64,000 nucleotides of DNA from CALRQJ02 sp943370285 (GTDB taxonomy: Bacteria; Bacteroidota; Bacteroidia; Chitinophagales; Chitinophagaceae), in the NCBI GenBank assembly GCA_943370285.1, contig CALRQJ020000016.1, positions 30,886-94,885 on the forward strand, written 5' to 3'. Each line of letters starts with the position of its first letter. Positions within the stretch are counted from its first letter, which is position 1. A model generated the notes under the pieces. It worked only from the letters and a program-made list of their open reading frames with translations. It was not told where the DNA came from and made no database searches. Shown piece after piece: positions 16,685 through 25,563 of the stretch. The translations under genes were made by a program, and so were the position numbers.

Positions 16685-17137
16685 ATGATAAAGCGATTAT
16701 ATCTTTTATTGGTATTGGTATTAGCTGGTTTGTTTACACAAGCTCAATTGCAAGATCCTGTAAAATGGACGTATACTGCCCGAAAAAAATCTGCTCAGGT
16801 TTATGAGTTAGTCATTACAGCTATATTACCTAAGCCATGGCATATTTATTCTCAAACCACGCCAAAAGGCGGACCAATAGCTACCAAAATAAAATTCACC
16901 GCTAACCCATTGGTAAGTTTAGATGGAACTACCAAAGAAGTAGGTAAATTGCTGGACGAATACGATCCTAACTTTAAAGTAAACGTAAAATACTTTGGCG
17001 AAAAAGTTGAATTTGTACAAACCGTTAAAGTGAAAGTAAAGACAAAGACTAACGTAAGCGGTACTGTTACTTATATGGTTTGCGACGATGAAAAATGTTT
17101 GCCGCCTACTACAAAGTCGTTTAGTATTTCTTTGTAA
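16685..17137 (+). CDS. Stand-alone DsbD N-terminal-domain protein
   Basis: The 150-residue exported protein (signal MIKRLYLLLVLVLAGLFTQA) has only the immunoglobulin-like alpha domain of the reductase DsbD: KPWHIYSQTTPKGGPIATKI and a cysteine pair C133/C138 in MVCDDEKCLPP. In full DsbD this domain passes electrons to periplasmic thioredoxins. Here the membrane and C-terminal domains are missing, so it must work with a separate partner. The TlpA-like gene 94 bases downstream is an obvious candidate (inference). Confidence 0.82.
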   Translation: MIKRLYLLLVLVLAGLFTQAQLQDPVKWTYTARKKSAQVYELVITAILPKPWHIYSQTTPKGGPIATKIKFTANPLVSLDGTTKEVGKLLDEYDPNFKVNVKYFGEKVEFVQTVKVKVKTKTNVSGTVTYMVCDDEKCLPPTTKSFSISL

Positions 17138-17231
17138 TTGTCTGTTAACACCTTGTTATTCAATCATTCATCAACTGTAAATACCCATTTAGCGGTATAA
17201 ATGACCCTGCAATTTCAGTTATCTTGCCGCT

Positions 17232-18362
17232 ATGATTGGATGTATTAAACGATGCTGCCGCTTAGCATTGCTTTTTTTTATGGTGGGGATTGTTAATCCT
17301 GTTAGTGCGTCAACTGACAGTACCTACACACTTACTGTAACTATACCCGATTTAGATTCGGCATTTGCTACTATTCAAGTAGTGAACGAAACCGGATTTT
17401 TAGATACACTTTCTGTAAAAGGCGATTATTTTCAATTTAAAGGAACCATTAAAGAACCTGTATTTGCCATACTCACCGTTACACGTGGCGATAAATTTGT
17501 ATTCAGAGAATTTTTTTTAGAGCCTGGCAAAATAAAAGTCCATAGCGAGTCGATAGATGCATTTCCATATGCCAATGTTACCGGCACAACAAACAATACC
17601 GATTGGGCCGCTGTCAAAAAACAATTACAAGCCATACGTCTAAACACATCTGCAGTGCAGCAAAATATGTTAGCTGCAAATATTACAGATACCGCAACTA
17701 CCGGTGGCCCATTTCTGCAATTCATGGGTTTGCAAACTATTGCAGCACAAAACCAATACATCACAGAATTTGTAACGCAACATCCGGGTTCATTTGCCTC
17801 TTTAAAATTGATTTACGATTATATCGTTCAGGGCAATAGAGGAGATTCGTTAACCATGTTATTGTTCGATAAACTACAGCCGAATGTGCAGCAATCTGCT
17901 ATTGGTATTGCGATTGCATCGATCATCAACGCCATAAAAAATACAGCTATAGGTGCAACACCGCCACCATTTAGTTTGAAGTTGGCTAATGGTAAAACCG
18001 TCAACTTAGATCAATATAAAGGAAAATATGTGTTGATTGATTTTTGGGCTAGTTGGTGTGCCCCATGCCGTGCCGAAAATCCTAATCTTCTTAAGGCATA
18101 TAAAAAATACCAAACCAAAGGCTTAGAAATTTTGAGTATTTCTATTGATGAAGACAAAAAAGATTGGCAAGATGCTGTTAAGCAAGATAAACTGCCTTGG
18201 TCGCAAACGGTAGATATAAGAGGATGGAAAGCTCCTGTAGCAGTAGATTATGGCATCAAATCTATTCCCGCAAATTTCTTAATTGGCCCCGATGGTAAAA
18301 TTGTAGCCAAAAATTTACGTGGTGCCGATTTGGATAAATGGTTGAAAACAATCTTCAAGTAA
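17232..18362 (+). CDS. TlpA-like periplasmic thioredoxin with DUF4369-type N-domain
   Basis: The 376-residue protein has a signal peptide (LALLFFMVGIVNPVSAS), a beta-rich DUF4369-like N-terminal domain (about 30-115), a helical middle and a C-terminal thioredoxin fold. The active site is C276-x-x-C279 in FWASWCAPCRAENP, and the cis-Pro segment is IKSIPANFLIGPDG. Such proteins reduce disulfides in the periplasm, for example in cytochrome c maturation. TTATCTTGCCGCT directly before the ATG resembles a -7 box. Confidence 0.9.
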   Translation: MIGCIKRCCRLALLFFMVGIVNPVSASTDSTYTLTVTIPDLDSAFATIQVVNETGFLDTLSVKGDYFQFKGTIKEPVFAILTVTRGDKFVFREFFLEPGKIKVHSESIDAFPYANVTGTTNNTDWAAVKKQLQAIRLNTSAVQQNMLAANITDTATTGGPFLQFMGLQTIAAQNQYITEFVTQHPGSFASLKLIYDYIVQGNRGDSLTMLLFDKLQPNVQQSAIGIAIASIINAIKNTAIGATPPPFSLKLANGKTVNLDQYKGKYVLIDFWASWCAPCRAENPNLLKAYKKYQTKGLEILSISIDEDKKDWQDAVKQDKLPWSQTVDIRGWKAPVAVDYGIKSIPANFLIGPDGKIVAKNLRGADLDKWLKTIFK

Positions 18363-18508
18363 TGTTTAAAGCCTTAAGTTCAAGCTGATAACAACAATAA
18401 AATCAGTGTAGTTTTTTACCACTTAACTATGTAATTCCCGCTTTCATCTGCAAATTCCTTTCTATTTGTGGGGTAAACAACCTATTTTTCCTTTCTAAAT
18501 ATATTGAT

Positions 18509-19405
18509 GTGGAAAAAATACTATCGCTTCATTCCCTCAGCAAAAACTATGGTAGCATTAAAGCCTTGGATAATGTAAGCTTTGATGTACCGAAGGGTTG
18601 TGTGTTTGGCATTTTAGGTCCTAACGGTAGCGGTAAAACAACTACGTTAGGTATTATTTTAGATGTGCTTAAAGCAACATCAGGCAACTTTAGTTGGTTT
18701 GGCAGACCTAGTGATACAGAGACGAGAAAACAGATTGGTTCTTTATTGGAGACGCCTAATTTTTACCACTATTTATCTGCACTAGATAATCTTAAAATTA
18801 CACAAGCCATTAGTAAGCGTGGCAATGAAGCAGATATTGATGCAGTATTAGAGATTGTGAATCTTGCACAACGTAAAACAAGCAAATTCAGAACCTACAG
18901 TTTAGGTATGAAACAACGCTTAGCTATTGGTGCTGCATTATTGGGTAATCCCGATGTATTAGTTTTCGATGAACCCACCAATGGTTTAGACCCCGTTGGT
19001 ATTGCCGAAATTAGAGAACTGATTAAACGCTTGGCAGCAGAAGGTAAAACCATTATTATGGCTAGCCATTTGTTAGATGAAGTAGAAAAAGTGTGTACCC
19101 ATGTGGCTATTCTTAAAAAAGGAGTACTACTTACAGCTGGTGCTGTAGATGAAGTATTGGTAAATGAAGATATAGTTGAACTAAGTGCTTCTGATTTAAA
19201 TGGTCTTGCAAATGTGTTGAAAAACTTTCCGGGTTGTACACATATGAAAGAAGACAAAGGCAACCTGCATTTATTTTTCACCATGGGTACGGCTAATATG
19301 GAAAGCATCAACCAATATTGTTTTAACAATGGCATTGTACTCAATTTGCTTACTTTAAAAAGAAAGAGTTTAGAAACTAAGTTCTTTGAATTAACCAATA
19401 ACTAA
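18509..19405 (+). CDS. ABC-2 type transporter ATP-binding protein
   Basis: The 298-residue ATPase has Walker A GPNGSGKT at 37-44, Q-loop near GSLLETPNFY, signature YSLGMKQRLAIGAALLG, Walker B VLVFDEPTNGLDPVG and a switch His in MASHLLDEVEKV. A C-terminal extension of about 80 residues is typical of exporters with ABC-2 permeases. The start is GTG at 18509, because the nearby ATG is in another frame. It is coupled to the permease gene 22 bases downstream, which is frameshifted. Confidence 0.93.
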   Translation: MEKILSLHSLSKNYGSIKALDNVSFDVPKGCVFGILGPNGSGKTTTLGIILDVLKATSGNFSWFGRPSDTETRKQIGSLLETPNFYHYLSALDNLKITQAISKRGNEADIDAVLEIVNLAQRKTSKFRTYSLGMKQRLAIGAALLGNPDVLVFDEPTNGLDPVGIAEIRELIKRLAAEGKTIIMASHLLDEVEKVCTHVAILKKGVLLTAGAVDEVLVNEDIVELSASDLNGLANVLKNFPGCTHMKEDKGNLHLFFTMGTANMESINQYCFNNGIVLNLLTLKRKSLETKFFELTNN

Positions 19406-19427
19406 TTACACCCTCAACTGCATAATT

Positions 19428-20251
19428 ATGTTTTCACTCATTAAAATAGAATGGCTAAAAATTAGAAAATATCCTGCTTTTTGGTGGATGGTGGGCATTA
19501 TTGCCTTAACCTATCCCGGCGTAAATATGATGTTTCATGGGATATATGTACAAATGACAACGGGTAAAAACCAAGCGGCACAAATGATGAAAATGTTCAT
19601 CGGTAATCCGTTTGCATTTCCCGAAGTATGGCATTCCACCACTTATTTTTCTAGTTGGTTTTTGATTGTCCCTGCTATATTGGTTATAATGTTAGTCGCT
19701 AATGAATACACTTATAAAACCAACCGCCAAAACATTATTGATGGTTGGAGTCGTAACCAATTTGTATGGAGTAAATTGTTTGATGTAGCCATAGTAGCAT
19801 TGGTAACTACAATTATTGCTGCTATTGTAAGTGCCATTTTTGGTATCAACTATTCTACCGCCACCGAAGTGTCGCAGTGGAATCAACAAATGAAATACAT
19901 TCCACTGTTTTTGTTACAAACTTTTTCGCAGCTCAGTATTGCGTTTTTAGCAGGCTTTGTAATGCGTCGTTCATTTATAGCTTTAGGTGTTTTTCTATTT
20001 TATTTATCATTTTAGAGCCTGCCGGTGTTGCAATCATCAAAAAGTTTTCCGGTATACCTGCTATCGCAGACTTTATGCCATTAGAAGTGTCTGATAAATT
20101 GATTCCACCGGCATCATTTATTGGTCGTTTTGATAAAGATGCTTACAACGAAGCATTGGCCCAAGTCAATATTCATGTACTGTACACTTGTATTTTTACG
20201 GCAGCATTATGGTGGTTATGTTTTTATATCTATCGTAAAAGAGATTTATAG
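19428..20251 (+). pseudogene. ABC-2 type permease, frameshifted
   Basis: The first frame (19428-20015) gives 195 residues of an ABC-2 permease with membrane helices and stops at TAG after FLFYLSF. Coding continues in the -1 frame from about there (LEPAGVAIIKKFSGIPAIAD ... LYTCIFTAALWWLCFYIYRK) to a stop at 20251, giving the expected last helix. One extra T in the run at 20010-20013 would restore a single frame (SFLEPAGV). This may be a real mutation, a homopolymer sequencing error or, less likely, recoding, as I see no classical slippery heptamer. The substrate is unknown. Confidence 0.85.
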
Positions 20252-20261
20252 TTGGACAATA

Positions 20262-20295
20262 AAAAATCCCCGCTCTCATAAAGGCGGGGATTTTT
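20262..20295. terminator. Bidirectional terminator
   Basis: AAAAATCCCCGC (20262-20273) pairs with GCGGGGATTTTT (20284-20295). It separates the convergent ABC permease and dienelactone hydrolase genes and has T runs on both strands. Confidence 0.92.
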
Positions 20296-20318
20296 ATTTA
20301 AGATGCTTTATGATTCGA

Positions 20319-21203
20319 TTATTTTATTCTTGCTTTCAAAAAGGCCACTGTTTTAGCGTACGCATCTGCGGTAGCTTCTTTATTATGTGAAGGATTAGAT
20401 GGATTAGCAAATCCATGTCCCGCCTCATACCTGTTGGTCATTAGTGTTTTACCGGCGGCTTTCATATCAGCCTCAAACTGTGTTACCATTTCAGGTGATG
20501 GACCCTTGTCTAGGTTGCCAAAAAATCCAATCACATCACAATTCAATGTTTTTAGTTTCTCCACATTATTTTCCGGACGACCATAATACATTACACAACC
20601 TGCAGCCTGTTTGCCGGCTAATAAAGAAGCTCGTAAACTCCACATGCCACCAAAGCACCAACCTACCGTATAAATTTTGGCATCGGTACCGGCAAAAGCA
20701 ATGGCACCATTAACAATACTTTCTAAACGAGGTCTTGTTGCACCTTGCATATATTTCATGGCGCTATCTCTAGTGCTGGCAACTTTGCCATCATACATAT
20801 CAATAGCAATTACATTAAGATTATCAAATTCAGCCGCTAATTTTTCAGCTTCGGCTTTAATGTAATCGTTCAATCCCCACCATTCTTGAATCACAAAAAT
20901 GTAGTTCTTGCTTTTCTTTTTAGCCTTAATCAGGTAGCCACTGCCTTGTTGTCCATCGGGAGTGCTAAAATTTACAGTTTCGCCGGTTGCGTTGGCTAAG
21001 GAAAAAGCCAATGGTTCGGGGTGCCACGAAGCAAATTCGGGATTAGCGGCATCCATTCTAGCCAAATCGGTTACATCGTTACTAAAGCAGCTGATGTAAC
21101 ATTGAGCAGTTAATGGGGCTGGGGTTGCAGTTTTAAAAGTATAGCTGAGCAAAGCAGCCGTAATAAAGGCAAGGGAGGATAATAATACAAATTTTCTCAT
21201 CAT
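20319..21203 (-). CDS. Exported dienelactone-hydrolase family protein
   Basis: The 294-residue alpha/beta hydrolase has an N-terminal signal or anchor (FVLLSSLAFITAALLSYTF). Family marks are VIQEWWGLNDYIKAEAEKLA, VIAIDMYDGKVA, the nucleophile C183 in TVGWCFGGMWSLR, the Asp region near FFGNLDKGPSP and the catalytic His in YEAGHGFANPSNPSHN. The Cys nucleophile fits the dienelactone hydrolase family. Its natural substrate is unknown, and the neighbours give no clue. Confidence 0.88.
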   Translation of the reverse strand: MMRKFVLLSSLAFITAALLSYTFKTATPAPLTAQCYISCFSNDVTDLARMDAANPEFASWHPEPLAFSLANATGETVNFSTPDGQQGSGYLIKAKKKSKNYIFVIQEWWGLNDYIKAEAEKLAAEFDNLNVIAIDMYDGKVASTRDSAMKYMQGATRPRLESIVNGAIAFAGTDAKIYTVGWCFGGMWSLRASLLAGKQAAGCVMYYGRPENNVEKLKTLNCDVIGFFGNLDKGPSPEMVTQFEADMKAAGKTLMTNRYEAGHGFANPSNPSHNKEATADAYAKTVAFLKARIK

Positions 21204-21512
21204 AGTTTGATTTTAAGGGTGTAGATATACACCGACAATCAACAAACAAGGTATCTGAAAAGTTGAACGCCTCAAGGTATTTTTTGAAGTGGCTTTTTTG
21301 CAGTACGTTTGTACGACCTCTGAGATTTTTCTCTTTTGATGTTTCCAAGGTCATTTTGCGGATGAAGATTAAACAAAGCAATGCTCTTTTGTATGCTTGT
21401 TTTTTTCTTGTTGATTGATGTGAGATGGTTGTGTGCCGATAACGATCGGTATTTGTTGCTCATTCTATTACTTGCTTTGAAATCTTGATGAATATAAAAC
21501 ACCAATTGGTTT
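21204..21512. other. Divergent promoter region between hydrolase and pyrG
   Basis: Just over 300 bases with no plausible gene; the overlapping minus-strand frames show no protein-like features. It should contain the two divergent promoters. A small CCGAT...ATCGG inverted repeat lies near 21438-21451. Nothing else recognisable. Confidence 0.5.
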
Positions 21513-23162
21513 ATGGCTAAATATATTTTTGTTACCGGTGGCGTAACGAGCAGTTTAGGGAAAGGTATTATTGCAGCCTCTTTGGCAAAATTGCTGCAGG
21601 CTAGAGGGTTGACAGCAACCATACAAAAATTTGACCCTTACATTAACGTTGACCCCGGTACTTTAAATCCCTACGAACACGGGGAGTGCTATGTTACCGA
21701 AGATGGTGCCGAAACAGATTTAGACCTCGGCCATTACGAACGTTTCCTCAATATTTTTACTACACAGGCTAACAATGTTACTACGGGTAGAATTTATCAA
21801 ACCGTTATCAATAAAGAAAGAGAAGGTGCTTATTTGGGAAAAACGGTACAAGTTGTACCGCATATAACTGATGAAATTAAAAACCGCATGTTACTCATTG
21901 GTAAAGGCGGAAAATATGATGTGGTGATTACCGAAATTGGTGGAACGGTAGGTGATATTGAAAGTTTACCGTTTATAGAAGCGGTTCGTCAATTACAATG
22001 GGAGTTGCCCGAAGAAGATGTAATGGTAGTGCACCTTACTTTGATTCCTTACTTGAAAGCAGCTAAAGAATTGAAGACAAAACCAACGCAACACAGCGTA
22101 AAAATGTTGAGTGAAACAGGAGTTCATCCTGATGTAATTGTTTGTAGAACAGAAGAACCATTAAGTAACGATATTAAGCGTAAGATTGCATTATTCTGTA
22201 ATGTAAAACAAGAGGCAGTTATCGAGGCAATGGATGCTAGTACCATTTATGAAGTGCCATTGTTGATGATGAGAGAAAAGTTGGATTTGATTTGCATGAA
22301 AAAACTCGCTATTACTCAATTTAATGATCCGGAATTAACCAAATGGAAAGTATTTTTAGACAAGCTGAAATATCCTAAAAGCAAAGTTACCATTGGGTTG
22401 ATAGGCAAGTATATTGAACTACAAGATGCTTATAAATCTATCTTAGAAAGTTTTGTACATGCCGGCGCTATGAACGAGTGTAAAGTACAAGTCGTAAATG
22501 TACACAGCGAATTTATTACCCATGAGAATGTAGCTGAAAAATTAGATGGGTTAGATGGCTTATTAGTAGCGCCAGGCTTTGGTTTACGTGGTATCGAGGG
22601 AAAAATTATTGCAGTACAATATGCCCGTGAAAATGGATTACCATTTTTTGGTATCTGCTTAGGTATGCAAATGGCTGTTATTGAATATGCCCGGAATGTG
22701 TTGGGATTAAAAGATGCTCATTCAACTGAAATGGATGCTGCAACGCCAAATCCGGTTATTAATATGATGGAAGAGCAAAAGAAAATTAAGATGATGGGTG
22801 GAACGATGCGTTTGGGTGCATACCCTTGCGATATCAAGCCCGGTACTTTAGCAAATACCATTTATGATAGCACACATATCAGTGAGAGACATCGCCATAG
22901 ATATGAATTTAATAATGATTATTTAGCCCAGTTTGAGCAAGCCGGAATGGTGGCAAGTGGCATCAATCCCGATACCGGTTTGGTGGAGATTATTGAACTG
23001 CCTAATCATCCTTTTTTTATTGGCGTACAGTATCACCCCGAATTAAAAAGTACAGTCGAAAGTCCTGCACCGCTGTTTGTACATTTTATAGCCGCAGCCA
23101 AAAAATACAACGATAACCGAAGTGCTGTAAAAAATCCATTATTACAGAGTGAAATGATTTAA
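21513..23162 (+). CDS. pyrG: CTP synthase
   Basis: The full-length protein (549 residues) has an N-terminal amidoligase domain (YIFVTGGVTSSLGKGIIAAS, FDPYINVDPGTLNPYEHGE, ITEIGGTVGDIESLPF) and a C-terminal glutaminase domain with nucleophile Cys in FFGICLGMQMAVIEYARN and His/Glu in QYHPELKS. It makes CTP from UTP, ATP and glutamine in the cytoplasm. In relatives pyrG is often close to yidC; here about 2.4 kb with two other genes separate them. Confidence 0.98.
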   Translation: MAKYIFVTGGVTSSLGKGIIAASLAKLLQARGLTATIQKFDPYINVDPGTLNPYEHGECYVTEDGAETDLDLGHYERFLNIFTTQANNVTTGRIYQTVINKEREGAYLGKTVQVVPHITDEIKNRMLLIGKGGKYDVVITEIGGTVGDIESLPFIEAVRQLQWELPEEDVMVVHLTLIPYLKAAKELKTKPTQHSVKMLSETGVHPDVIVCRTEEPLSNDIKRKIALFCNVKQEAVIEAMDASTIYEVPLLMMREKLDLICMKKLAITQFNDPELTKWKVFLDKLKYPKSKVTIGLIGKYIELQDAYKSILESFVHAGAMNECKVQVVNVHSEFITHENVAEKLDGLDGLLVAPGFGLRGIEGKIIAVQYARENGLPFFGICLGMQMAVIEYARNVLGLKDAHSTEMDAATPNPVINMMEEQKKIKMMGGTMRLGAYPCDIKPGTLANTIYDSTHISERHRHRYEFNNDYLAQFEQAGMVASGINPDTGLVEIIELPNHPFFIGVQYHPELKSTVESPAPLFVHFIAAAKKYNDNRSAVKNPLLQSEMI

Positions 23163-23217
23163 TGGATTGATAGAAAAGGGGGCTTGGGATTGATGGTGAA
23201 AAGATAAATGACAGTAA

Positions 23218-24084
23218 ATGAAATTTGGTAAGACAATAAAAATATTTCTCATAGATGGCGATCCAAACGGAAGGATGAGCTGTGAACTTTCTAATTGGTC
23301 TGGTAAGGCATATAAAATTCCAAGAATAAAAATTAAAGAGTGCACAGATCGTGAAGATTTGACTAGTACAGGAGTTTACTTGTTGTTCGGAAAAAACGAT
23401 GATGGTAAAGAACAAGTTTATATCGGCGAAGCCGAATCTATTTTAAAGAGACTTAATCAGCAACTGACACAAAAGGACTTTTGGAATGAAGCAATTGTAT
23501 TCATAAGCAAAGATGAGAATTTAAATAAGGCTCATATTAAATATTTAGAAAATAGACTTCACGAAATTGCAAAATCAGCTAATCGCTATCAGATTGAAAA
23601 TTCAATTATACCAACACAATCTTCAATATCAGAATCTGATAGAGCTGAAATGGAAGAGTTTATTGAGTACATCAAAATGCTTGTGAATACCCTCGGACAC
23701 AAAGTATTTGATGAAAAAAGAGAATTTAAACCAAGACAAAAACAAGAATCATTTTTTATAAAAGCGGCTCGTGGTGCTGACGGGCAAGGCGAACCTACAT
23801 CTGACGGTTTTGTTGTTTTCAAAAATTCTAAAGCAGCTGCCACAATTGTAAATTCGATGACACCCTCATTTGTTACATATCGACAAAAACTGATTAAAGA
23901 AGGTGTTCTAGTTGATAAAGGTGATTTTTTTGAATTTTCAGATGACTATATTTTTAGTAGTCCATCGACAGCTGCTGTGATGGTGATGGGACGAAATGCA
24001 AATGGGTTAACAGAATGGAAAAACAAAGATGGATTAACTTTGAAAGAATTTGAGAGTAATGATAAATCAATGAAATCGGAATAG
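23218..24084 (+). CDS. GIY-YIG nuclease-like protein with DUF4357 domain
   Basis: In this 288-residue protein, residues from about 48 to 115 resemble a GIY-YIG domain: GVYLLFGKN, then QVYIGEAESILKRL and a helix with KYLENRLHEIAK carrying the expected Glu. From about 200 on, PTSDGFVVFKNSKAA and PSSTAAVMVMGRNANGLTEW plus KNKDG match the DUF4357 pattern. The combination is seen in genes of uncertain role, some beside restriction-modification systems, but no such system is here. It lies 55 bases after pyrG, an accessory position. Confidence 0.8.
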   Translation: MKFGKTIKIFLIDGDPNGRMSCELSNWSGKAYKIPRIKIKECTDREDLTSTGVYLLFGKNDDGKEQVYIGEAESILKRLNQQLTQKDFWNEAIVFISKDENLNKAHIKYLENRLHEIAKSANRYQIENSIIPTQSSISESDRAEMEEFIEYIKMLVNTLGHKVFDEKREFKPRQKQESFFIKAARGADGQGEPTSDGFVVFKNSKAAATIVNSMTPSFVTYRQKLIKEGVLVDKGDFFEFSDDYIFSSPSTAAVMVMGRNANGLTEWKNKDGLTLKEFESNDKSMKSE

Positions 24085-24149
24085 ACATCATTTAAAAATT
24101 GATTTGCTGCAACCTATTAAGTTGGATTTCATTTTCATATCTAAACCCC

Positions 24150-25349
24150 TTAATTCTCCTGCTTCGTCAACATATCTTTTTTAATCCTTTCCCAAAAGCC
24201 ATCAAAACTTTCAGAGGTATCTGTTTTCCAATGGCTGAATTGCTGCGACATTTTTTCTTTTCTACTGGTGGAAGCAGTATCAAAAAATTGTCGTAACAAA
24301 CTTTCATCCTGATTCTTGGCTAATTGATTGTACAATTCTTTCAATTCTTGTGCTTTCAATTGATTGCTTTTGGCAATCAGCAATTCCATTTGCTCCGTTA
24401 ATTGTACTTTTTCATCGTAAGTGCCCGATGGCAACATGGTCTTAGCAATCACCGGCATTAGTTCTATCAATACCAAAATCACAACAATCAAATAATATCG
24501 AAATTGTAATGCTGTATTGCTTTTTACCAAATTATTCAATGCTTCTATTCGGGTTAAAAAACCATTGTTAAGGTAAGATTCGAAAATCGTTTCTTCTTTT
24601 TTGATACTATTGGCAATGGCTTGTAAACTACTATCGATAGCATTTAATTTGGGTTGTAGTTGCGCAGCAAGCAAACTGTAATCGGCAGCCAATTGGTCAT
24701 AGGCTGCTTTCTTAGCTAAGGCAATATTTTTCAATCCAATTTTACCGCTTCCGCCTGTGCCATCTGTTTCGGCAATAAAATTATTTCTGGCCGCAGCCAC
24801 TTCACTGTATTTGGTAGTTAGTTGTTGTTGCAGACTGTTTTTTTCTGCGGTTAAAGCATTTTTTTGTCCGGCAAACAAAGAATCTAGTTCTTGTCTTTTG
24901 GTAATGCGTTTATGTTCATTATCTAAAGATGTTTGCAATTTTATTTCTTTGTCGAAAATGTACAATATGGCAGGCTGTGCCATAAACGTACCAATGGTTA
25001 ATGCCAATAATCCCCTAAACAATAATGGTCCGGCTTTTCGCTTGTTGAAACTTGTAATGCCTTTTATCAATGCCCTGTCAATAGATAAAATGATAAACCC
25101 CAAAAACAGTCCCAAGCCAATCGCCAACAATAAACTATCTACTACGGTTGCAAAAAAATAAGTCCAAGCAAAACTGGCAAACAACCAAGTAGCTAATACG
25201 GTTGTACCAATAATGGCATAGCGGTTTCTATCCACCACACAATCAACTAATAATTCTTTTTCGGCAGTACTCAACCACCATAAAAAACGGGTCAATGCAG
25301 TTGGGGTATAACTTTCCCGTTGAGAAAGTGTATGCAAACTTTCAGGCAT
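24150..25349 (-). CDS. DUF4407 membrane protein
   Basis: The 399-residue protein has four predicted membrane segments: three near the N-terminus (TVLATWLFASFAWTYFFATV, LLLAIGLGLFLGFIILSI, LFRGLLALTIGTFMAQPAIL) and one near 290-310 (YYLIVVILVLIELMPVIAKT). Between them is a charged, Gln/Lys-rich stretch likely to be coiled coil. This is the layout of DUF4407 proteins, whose function is unknown. It converges on the GIY-YIG gene and diverges from yidC. Confidence 0.85.
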   Translation of the reverse strand: MPESLHTLSQRESYTPTALTRFLWWLSTAEKELLVDCVVDRNRYAIIGTTVLATWLFASFAWTYFFATVVDSLLLAIGLGLFLGFIILSIDRALIKGITSFNKRKAGPLLFRGLLALTIGTFMAQPAILYIFDKEIKLQTSLDNEHKRITKRQELDSLFAGQKNALTAEKNSLQQQLTTKYSEVAAARNNFIAETDGTGGSGKIGLKNIALAKKAAYDQLAADYSLLAAQLQPKLNAIDSSLQAIANSIKKEETIFESYLNNGFLTRIEALNNLVKSNTALQFRYYLIVVILVLIELMPVIAKTMLPSGTYDEKVQLTEQMELLIAKSNQLKAQELKELYNQLAKNQDESLLRQFFDTASTSRKEKMSQQFSHWKTDTSESFDGFWERIKKDMLTKQEN

Positions 25350-25533
25350 AATACTAGTTTATTCAGTAAAAAATGGTTGGTTGAAGTAGAGAATACGCCT
25401 TTTTGAAGTGATGGTAAAGAAACGAGGAAAAGTTGATAATCTGCTGTAGCGGGCTTCTTTTAGGCCTTTTTTAACGGCTTTTATTGCTTCAAAACTTAAA
25501 GTATAGACCACATTAAATCTGCTGCTGTTCTGT

Positions 25534-25541
25534 TACCTTTG
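25534..25541 (+). promoter_or_regulatory. Bacteroidota -7 box of yidC
   Basis: TACCTTTG matches TAnnTTTG, 22 bases before the yidC ATG, and is followed by GCCGC-like CCGC as at several other starts in this window. Confidence 0.55.
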
Positions 25542-25563
25542 CCGCTCAATTATTTTTTGCGTT

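Noticed and set aside
20007..20015. Programmed -1 frameshift in the ABC permease
   Set aside because: No X XXY YYZ heptamer in the right frame and no obvious downstream structure; a lost T in a T run is simpler.
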